DNA of 64,000 nucleotides from Hypomyces perniciosus. Taxonomy: Eukaryota > Ascomycota > Sordariomycetes > Hypocreales > Hypocreaceae. Shown in pieces: positions 56,200-64,000 of this stretch. Made by a program: the position numbers and the translations under genes. The DNA lies in assembly GCA_008477525.1 (NCBI GenBank), contig SPDT01000004.1, positions 4,030,001-4,094,000 of the forward strand, given 5' to 3'. Positions within the stretch are counted from its first letter, which is position 1; the number at the start of each line of letters is the position of its first letter. Under the pieces are notes generated by a model. The model was given only the letters and a program-made list of their open reading frames with translations, was not told the origin of the DNA and did not search any database.

Positions 56200-58362
56200 T
56201 TGAAGTGCGCACGTTTAGCCAAGGTAGTTGTTTCGTGGTCTCTGAGAGCATTTTTCGGGGAGTTGTTGTCAACCCTGTCCGCCACAGCCTTGGCAACCAA
56301 CTTCTTAGTATTAAGTTGGCGTGTCGTTTACTCGTAATGTCGCAGCGTGAGATCTCGCGGCACATGAAGTGGTACCAGGGCCGTTCATCGCTTGCCCTCT
56401 CAATGACCGGGGTTTGGCGATGGGGTACTACGTAAAGCCTTGTATATTTAGAGTAGTATGAGTAATCTGCTGATTTCTCCAAATAGAGGGCCAGTTGACG
56501 GTTTTGTCGAAATCCTTCAACTCCCTCAACTATGCACGAGCTACTCCGTATTTTTATCGCGTCGTATCTGTCTAGAAGGCCCCCAAATTCCGGTGACAGC
56601 GGCAAACAGACCAGGGGTCGCTTCCTTCTGTGAGGTTAACGATCCTCTCGTCGTATTATATTATACTACTACGAGTACGGAACTCTTCGTAGTAGTATCG
56701 ACTAGTACTAGTATTTATGCCATTGTCTGTGTCACTGACGCGTAGGTTTCGATATCCTGCAGCTGAGTGCCGTAGCAGCAGTGGTAGCAGTGGAGTACTT
56801 GTGGGTTTTAAAACCAGCGGTGACATATCAATTAATGAGAAGGGTCATCAACATGTTGGTTGGCCTATCGATTTATAGCCGTGCTTACGAAAGACTTGGC
56901 TGGCGTCTTAGTTAAGCATCATCTTTATATAGACTGGTAAGAATAGCCTTTTGGGCGTCGTCTTGGGGTATTGTGGCGTATGCTATCTGACAGGGTTATA
57001 CTAATATTATTAGTGAATAGTACCCGGGTTTACGAAGTACCTGATAATAGAATGCTAACCCGTCATGCAGAATATTGATCGAGGACTAGGACATGGGTAC
57101 CAAGGTTCGTCTGGTGTTCGATGGAGTACCCTATAATAGTGTGTTTGACGGCTGGATATTTGATCCGAATAGGCCAAAACTATACTGCAGATGTGTGCTG
57201 GGCATTTCGGCTGAGCATTTCGGCTAAAATAGAGGAGGAGTGGACAGAGTATCCTTCAACACTGGAGATGGCACGCGGGCAGTGGACCCCAAAGAATACA
57301 AGTAATCGGACACGACCGAAGTGTGGGGTATGAGTATGAGAGATGATGCTATCTGACGCAATTGAACTTGATGATACGAGTACGTGAAAAAGAGGAGCCA
57401 AATGGAGTAAAGTCGGCCTATGCTTCGTATTAAACACCCAAAAAAAGGTGTAAGCAAGACTGTGTACTGAATATCAGCTGATTTGTCTTCTATCATATTA
57501 ATTTACCCTGTACTCCGTAGTATTACGGAGTAGTTGATTCTCTGGTACTATCCTTTAATAGATGTTTAATGAGTCCACGCCGCCTTTTTACCTTTTACCT
57601 TTTGGGATAATCTTCCCGTAACAGCAGAGCCCAATGCCTTTCCTAACATCAGACGTCTTACGAACGGCAAAGTAAGCCATGTCGTCTAATGAATAAAATC
57701 CTGCCCCCTTCCTGTAATGCTTTCTTCGTGAATATAGACCGAAAACAATATGGGTATAGGATTGTATATGACCCCTGTTTGTTTCCAGTCGTGAGGACCG
57801 ATAAGTTAGCCTTCTATAAACCAATAGTCCTGAGCGGACATGTGGAGAAGCGCACTAATCACGAAGCCATGACCAGACGCACTCTATCTGTTCGAGTAAT
57901 AGGCGCGATATAGGGACGAATGGTGTTGGTAGATAGATACCTCGATATATAGACTTGTCCCGTTATATCAAACCGCTGTTGATGGATTGTTATGTGAGAC
58001 TTTGGTGAATGTTTAGGCAGGAACCCGGGGAACTTGACACAGTCCAAACAATCCAGGCAACCCAAGAGGCTCAAAGAACGTATGAGACTTAGAGAATCCA
58101 GGAAATCGGAGAAGTTGGGTGATTCGGGGATTTAGGATTAGGCAATCTATAAGACTAAACTTAGAGAACTCGGATTTCACTCTATTTCGTGAGACATCAC
58201 TATCGTTGTACAATGCCAACTTTTAACCTAATATATAGTATAGTACACAATGGATGTATATCCATTCCCTCCATACCCAGGGCCATGTATATCCCGTATC
58301 CCAAACTCCTTATCACTGGTTAACGCCAATCCGGACCTCCGAGTGTAATTAACACATGCCAA
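56200..58362. other. Convergent 2.2-kb gap, AT-rich
   Basis: Between the ends of the methyltransferase and the BRCT gene. Contains TACTCCGTA motifs (56545 and an inverted pair at 57511), AT-rich stretches (56,880-57,060) and, around 58020-58150, a run of similar words (AATCCAGG, GAGACTTAGAG) that may be a degenerate repeat. No gene recognised. Confidence 0.5.
57511..57532. repeat. Inverted repeat: TACTCCGTA, 4-bp spacer, TACGGAGTA
   Basis: Perfect 9-bp arms around GTAT; it could fold as a small hairpin. Confidence 0.95.
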
Positions 58363-60983
58363 TTACCTCTTACGCAACGATCGGGTCCCAAACGTTGACC
58401 CGGCAGCTTTCCCAGCAGTCCCCGAAGGTGTCCCCTTCATCCCCTCACTGGCAACACCGCCAGTCATCCTACTCATCAACATGGCTTTGCTCTCCATGGC
58501 ATCGGTATCTCGATATCCCAGCTGTGTCGCGGGGGGTGGAGCAGGCTCCTCGTCCTCGCCATCAGCATGAAGACTCTCCAGGGCAGGACGTACGCTGTCG
58601 AGGCTGGCGGCGCTGCTGGCATTTGAAGCGTTGCTAATGGCGCGCCCTAGAATCTTCTGACGACGACGGCGAGGACGGGGTTTTCCGTCTAGGGCGTCTA
58701 GACTAGTTGTTATGGGGGGTTGGATGAGACCTGAAAGCGCCGAGGTTAGACCTTGACGCATTTCAGCAGCCTGGGCTAGTTGCCTGACCCTTTCGTCATC
58801 AGCCTGGCGGGTCGTTTCTTGTTCTTTCGGTAACTCTTCTTTTGACTCAGCGGTGGGCTTCTGTTGCTGTGATGGCGGCTGCCTTGGTTCAGGCGGAGGA
58901 GCGGATGGAGCACGATCAGGGACTGTAACTCGGCTCTCGGGGTCGGGTCCCTTGGTCGGAGCGGATATGGTGCGGGCAGGACCGATAGTAGGCTTGGCTG
59001 GTAGTTGAGGAGGCCTGTTGAGTGTAGCTGGTGATAATTCGGACAAGGGGGCAGCATCAACGCTTTGGACGTGTATGCTCTCCCCTGGTTGGCTTCGTGC
59101 TGTCATGAAATCCGCCGAAGTAACTGAATCCATCTTGAGGAGGCCGCCTCCAGTCTTTTTACGAGCCGTCTTTTCAGGGGAGTCGTGATCAAAGGCGGTG
59201 GTATCGACACCCGCACCGACTGGTGGTCTTGATGCACCTGAGCCTGACTCTTTGGACGAGGGCTTTGACTCCGAATTGGCTCTTTGGACAGGCTCTTCAG
59301 CCGGTTCCTCATCCTCGGCGATGAATGGATCTCGTTTGGGAGGTCGTCGTTTCTTAAGTTCTGGGTATACAAAGTCCTCGATGGGAACCAAGTAACCAGT
59401 GGAAATGCACTCCCATAGCCACTTGCCCGAGACAACTGGGACTCCCCAATCCATAGCACACTTTAACTTCTCCTTGCGTATCGACTGTAGGGATTTGCAG
59501 ATCAGCACGCTCGTTGTCCGCCGGAACCCCTCTTCAAACTTGCCTCCAAGCTGTGTAACGCTCCGTGCGACCTGATTGAGCTCGATTCCCGTAAAGGAGG
59601 CGCTGCAAACAGTCAAGCTGGAGAACCCAGGTATGGGGAATAGGGGGAAGGGTCGTCCGAGAACTTGTTCGTTAGGGCTGAAGAATCGCTTGTTGTGTAG
59701 GCAGTTCTCGATATAGAACTCGGTGATGACGTGGATCTTATCATGAGGCACTCGAGGGTGAGTGTCGGGTTGAGAGGTTTGAGGTACAATGAGGAACCGG
59801 TGGATTTGAGGGCTTGCTAGTTCAGAGCGCATGGAGGGATCTTGAAGGGATGGTGCGATTGTACCGCCGAGGGTGGTGAGTGTTTGTTCCAATATGGAGG
59901 TTCGTTGCTGTGGAAATCCATGAATGACAAAAGTGCAATTGGAGAAGACTCCCTGGTCATCTATAGCTAGAGAGAAATTTGGTTGCGTTGGCACCTCCTG
60001 AGCTGGCTCATCCGGCTTGTTCTCATGGGCAAATGAGTACTCCCTTGATCCCGATCTTCCCAAAATGTCGCCCCAGAGGTTTTTCCTCTGTGAGCTCAAT
60101 TTCATGCTGGCCGTCTTGCGAAGCTTTCTGGTCCCCTCATCAGGGCCGCCATCATTCAAGACGGCGGACCTTGATCTCTTCCCTAAAGAAGACCGTTTTG
60201 GGTCCTTTTTCACCCAGGCACCAACACCCTGCTCTTCTGCCGGTAACAGAGGATCGAATTTGGCTTCCTCCAGAATCATACCCCGTTCGGTACTCTGATG
60301 GAGCCAATCCAACGTCACTGTATGGACACCCCAGGTCTTGGCCGCAGTGAACTTCTTGCCCTCGGGTTTGTTGACAATGAGATGCGAGCACCTCCTCGTC
60401 AGATCTCCAGTGTATCGACCTCCATTCTGCGTGATCCTCTCTGCAATCTCATCTCTTTGGTCCCCGAAACCAGTCAAGCATATGAACAACGAGCCCCTTG
60501 CGGCAGGAGATCCTCCTTCTTGCGAGGATGGTTCAGCGCCACATGTTTCCAGAGATCTCAGCTGGTAGCTCTTTTCCAACGCCAGGAAGTCGATTTCGTC
60601 GTCGTTCTTCCATACCTCGTTCACGGCGTCGACCCATGCGGCATCCATGGCCTTAATGTCAGGGCGCTCGCGGGCAACATGGCGGTATTTGGGCGTGTCA
60701 TAGTCGCCGACGACGAGATGGGTAACGTCAGGAGTGAGGTCGTACTTGTGTACGCCGCCAAGCTCGGCAACCTTTTGGGCGATATCAGTCTAGAGGCGAG
60801 AGAGTCAGCAATGGGCTTGGAGATGGATATATTGTTGTTGAAGAGGGGCAGGGAGATAGATAGTGAGGGCAGACAGACTCGTTGCTCCGGTGGGATGCTT
60901 GTGCAACAGACAATGACACCTTTGAACGGCTCAGAAGGGTCTATTTCGAATTTCTCATCCTCTGTCGAATGAGGAGACGCCAT
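58363..60983 (-). CDS. Rad4/Dpb11/TopBP1-type multi-BRCT replication and checkpoint protein
   Basis: Four-BRCT scaffold that joins CDK-phosphorylated replication factors to start origins and activates the ATR/Mec1 checkpoint (Dpb11 in budding yeast, Rad4/Cut5 in fission yeast). Exons 60983-60879 and 60789-58363 (89-bp intron) give 843 aa, close to the family length. BRCT1 about 18-115, BRCT2 about 133-213 (GSLFICLTGF; TLDWLHQS), BRCT3 about 314-420 (FSNCTFVIHGF; VITEFYIENC) and BRCT4 about 427-515 (FSSLTVCSASF; VSGKWLWECI). The tryptophan of the last BRCT helix is kept in BRCT2 and BRCT4. The C-terminal ~300 residues are disordered, Pro/Glu/Arg-rich, with a KPRPRRRRQK nuclear signal. Rtt107/Brc1 is less likely because only four BRCTs are seen. 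Confidence 0.9.
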
Positions 60984-62253
60984 GTCCTACGAACATTTGC
61001 TGTTAGATGGCGGATAATGAATGTCGTCTGGCGACTGCTTGGGAGTTGAAGTGCTGATTTGAAGATGGTCCTCATTAAAAGGCCTGCGATAGACGCGTCG
61101 TGTAAGCGCGTTGATTAGTGCCTATTTAGCGATCAAAGCGCCGAGTTCGTAGGGCACGTGGGTGATGGCAACCAACTGTAGGGCGGATTCTTACAGCGGT
61201 TTGGGTGTAAAATACAGTGGGTTCATTGTTGAAGAAACGCTGAAGATAACTACCTAGCTGTAGGTAGGTGGGCATTTCGCAGCCATCATGAATTGGTCAC
61301 AAGCCGACCTGCTACTAATGTACTTGTTACTTTTTGTTGTCGTCATTACAACCCTCAATATGCAGTAATGTGCAGAGTATGCAGCACGAGTAGGGATTGA
61401 CAATGTCAGCCATTGACTCCATGTAAGCCTTTCACTTGTGTCATCATGAACGAAAGTATGAAAGTGCAATGCGAGGCTCGCCTGGCTGCCCAGCTAGTAG
61501 TCTAGATAGTAATAAGTAATAATATTACATGCCTGATCACATTAATGCATGCCATTGCTGCAAGTAATATCGCTATTTTATGCAGACGCAGGAGACCAAT
61601 CGAGGCGGTGGTGATGTTTCCAATCTGGCAGTTTCTCTCACCACCTGCTCAGTCCAGCCAAAAATCCCCCAAGCCTTGTCCGCTTCTGCGCCCAAAACCC
61701 AACCCAACACCCCACCATCACAGCCTCGCGTGAGCTCTCTGATCCGCCGCCAAAGCGTCTCTCGAGTCTCGCGTGCGCTCTTCTGTTCCTTTGGCGAATT
61801 CTACTCGTGTCTATCTGTCCCTCTCGGCGTTTCCCTCTGCAGCGGGCGCTCGGCTACAGGCCTCTCGCCATATTCCTCGTCGTCACTCGTCACTCGTCAC
61901 TCGCCGCTGCGGCCGCCCCTCATAAGCTGCCGCACGTCGGGCTGCATCGCATATCTCGCCGAACGGCCGTGTCTTTACTTCGTACACCTTCATACATACT
62001 ACTACTGCTGCTGCCACTGCCGCTCCTCCCACCTCGTTCGAGATACTCCGTATACCTTCGCACGCTTCGGCCCGGCGCACCCTTCACCGTTCTGCAAACT
62101 CGTCTGCTGCATCGGGCGGACAGACTCAGCGCAGCGTCTTCCAACTGTCGTCACCCCCTCTTGTGCGACCCGACGACAATCGACTGCTATCGCTACCTTA
62201 CCTATAGCACCGAGCATCTTCTTCGACCTTCCCTTTCTCGCAGTCTCCCAACG
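60984..62253. promoter_or_regulatory. Divergent promoter region BRCT gene / DCN1
   Basis: 1.27 kb between divergent starts. The DCN1 side (61600-62250) is CT-rich like a long leader. An open frame of 236 codons (61580-62290) overlaps DCN1 out of frame and looks like a by-product of the C/T-rich composition. One TACTCCGTA lies at about 62045. No other gene is seen. Confidence 0.5.
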
Positions 62254-64000
62254 ATGCCTCCCCCTTCTTCGGCGCAACAAAAGGTCTTGATTGCCCAGTT
62301 CGTCGCCCTGGCGGGGGTGACGGAACGGCAGGCGACTCGGGTACGTCGAAACGGGCAAAACGATGCCCTGTCCTCATACTCTGTACATACATATACATAC
62401 GAGTAGTAGTACTACTACATCCCTACATCTACATACCATACATACATAATGCCTGCCACCGTAACCCGGTCCGATGGGAAAATTGGGACTTTGCGATCGC
62501 CTATTTCGGCTTCGTCTCCAATTTGTCCATCGGCCGGTAGCAAGGCGGCGCGGCAAAGCAGATGAAACAAACGCATTCCGATTTAGTGGTTCAACGGCCG
62601 GCTGACGTTAGGGTGGTGTGCAGTATCTGAAAGCAACTGGCTACAACCTCAATGAGGCTGTTGATACGTAAGTTCTCAGATCCCCCCCCTTTCTCCCTCC
62701 TCACCCTTCTTTGCCCTTATGCCCCTGTCCCTGCCCATCGCATCTTCCTCGAATCAGCCTTGCCACGGCGCTTCTCGGACAATTTTACGTATCGATCATG
62801 CAATGCATCATCAGTATTCCGATGTTGTTATCGGTGTGGATTTGTCTGTGGGGTCCCACTCGACTTGTTAGACACTCGACAGAGTACGGCCGAGCGCCGC
62901 CGATACTACTGAAACAGATACGTCAGAAACAACAGCGCGCCAAGATGTTACCTTCTCAACTTATCTTGTGCCTGCTTGCTTGTCTCCTGAGTATCGCGAT
63001 GCCCTTTCACACCTGCTTTCCCCATTGACTTGCTCGACCCCCCCAACAAGTGGCCCTCGACGCACTAAGACTGCGAAATTTACCCTTCTTACGCGCCAAC
63101 GTCCATCTCCCCGCCTCCCCCGGCCGCTTGTCGGTCCCATTCCTCGTGTTGCTAAGGGCTTGTTGGGAAGTGATCCTTCCAAACGATAACCCAAGCCTCG
63201 GGGACAACAACAGCAACAGCGACAACATCAACAACAACTTCCTGCACCTCGGGACTGGAATGATGCTAGGATGGAAAGGCGTTAAACGGCATCTACCTTC
63301 CAAGGTCGCAAAGATCGTCCCTCTATGGTCGTCGTCCAAAGCGAAGCGGGAAAAGCAGGCCACAGATGGTCCCGTGAAGGGGCAACCGGCACGGTATATC
63401 ATTCCGGCATGACGAGCACAATTGGATTAAGACCATCATCATTAACCAGGATGGCTGTTTTTGGACCTCTACCAAGTGGTAGCATGGCGTCATTTTCCCT
63501 TGAATCGCGACCACAATACATACACATGGGTCTTCCGACAACAAGGACTAACCGGCGGTCGATGTAGGTTTTTCGGTGCCGATGCTGAGGCAGTCAAAGG
63601 CCCAAACCCTTTGGAGTTGAAATTAAATGCCTTGTTTGACTCGTTAAGAGGTGCTTTTTCCTGGGCCAACGCTTTCTACACCTTCTCCGCTAACGCTTTC
63701 TGCCAGATGGGGATAACGATGAAAAGGATAAGCTTGAGCTGGAGTCCACCATGGGCTATCTCAGCGGCAAGCTGAATGTGAACCTAGAGAATGCCGAACT
63801 GTTTGTCGTGTTGGACTTGGTCCAAGCTCCGATTGTGGGAGAGATCACCAGGGCAGGCTTTGTTGGTGGGTGGAAGTCAACTGGGTAAGTGAGATTATCT
63901 ATCCAATCGTAGTACATGGCTTTCCAATCTGCTTTTAGTCTGCGCTGCAGATGATGGTACTGATCCGCTTATCGTGTATAGGATTTCTGCAACACACGAC
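62254..64000 (+). CDS. DCN1: Cullin neddylation E3 co-factor Dcn1 (partial, runs off the right edge)
   Basis: Scaffold-type E3 that positions Nedd8-charged Ubc12 and Rbx1/cullin for neddylation. Exons so far: 62254-62340, 62624-62667, 63568-63650, 63707-63884 and 63982 onward (open at the edge). The N-terminal UBA domain (residues 1-46) starts MPPPSSAQQKVLIAQFVAL and continues YLKATGYNLNEAVDTFF, the normal UBA-to-linker joint. The PONY domain opens with NALFDSLRDD and GWKSTG...SATHD. The first two introns are very long for this window: 283 and 900 bp, against 46-89 bp elsewhere. Both junctions have GT-AG ends and CTGAC or CTAAC branch sites and keep frame. The catalytic surface (DAD patch) lies beyond the edge. 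Confidence 0.9.

Noticed and set aside
61580..62290. 236-codon plus-strand frame before DCN1
   Set aside because: It overlaps the DCN1 start out of frame, follows C/T-rich leader composition, and has no domain.

Overview
The window is nuclear DNA of a filamentous ascomycete, most likely Eurotiales (Aspergillus/Penicillium-like). The evidence is short GT-AG introns (about 46-89 bp) with CTRAC-type branch points, spliced genes on both strands, CT-rich leaders, and recognisable fungal families: Chs7 chitin synthase chaperone, a Pcl/Clg1-type cyclin, Utp8, Elg1, and DUF3716-like and DUF8035-like proteins. I assigned gene models by reading frames across splice sites by eye. No RNA genes, CRISPR arrays or intact transposons were recognised.

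Layout. 1-4.05 kb is gene-poor. A six-exon class I terpene cyclase (4.05-5.41 kb, +) follows, convergent with a large ZNFX1/Hrr1-type helicase (5.85-11.89 kb, -) whose frame is broken by a single TAG codon. Argininosuccinate lyase (13.38-14.91 kb, +) starts divergently and has a perfect Gcn4/CpcA-type site upstream. Next come a GTPBP1-like translational GTPase (15.2-17.4 kb, -), LSM3 (18.2-18.7 kb, -, four exons), a divergent mitochondrial Aep2/ATP13-like protein (18.8-21.1 kb, +), a DUF8035-like protein (21.8-23.9 kb, -), UTP8 (26.4-29.2 kb, -) divergent from ELG1 (29.7-33.3 kb, +), a DUF3716-like protein (34.3-37.5 kb, -), CHS7 (41.7-42.8 kb, -), a Clg1-like cyclin (44.4-46.7 kb, -), an 8.7-kb gene desert, an O-methyltransferase (55.4-56.2 kb, +), a Rad4/Dpb11 BRCT protein (58.4-61.0 kb, -), and a DCN1 gene that runs off the right edge (62.25 kb onwards, +).

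Most genes are housekeeping: RNA metabolism (LSM3, UTP8), translation (GTPBP1-like), mitochondrial expression, arginine synthesis, DNA replication and checkpoint (ELG1, Rad4/Dpb11), cell wall (CHS7), cell cycle (cyclin) and cullin neddylation (DCN1). The terpene cyclase and the O-methyltransferase look like accessory genes, each standing alone beside gene-poor DNA. I see no multi-gene metabolite cluster.

Two signals stand out. First, an in-frame TAG at codon 531 of the ZNFX1/Hrr1-like RNA-silencing helicase, with the same frame open on both sides. Second, a 9-bp motif (TACTCCGTA / TACGGAGTA) and its one-transition sister (TACTTCGTA / TACGAAGTA), often paired into perfect palindromes. They recur across the intergenic DNA from about 38 to 57.5 kb and I found no exact copy inside any exon modelled here.
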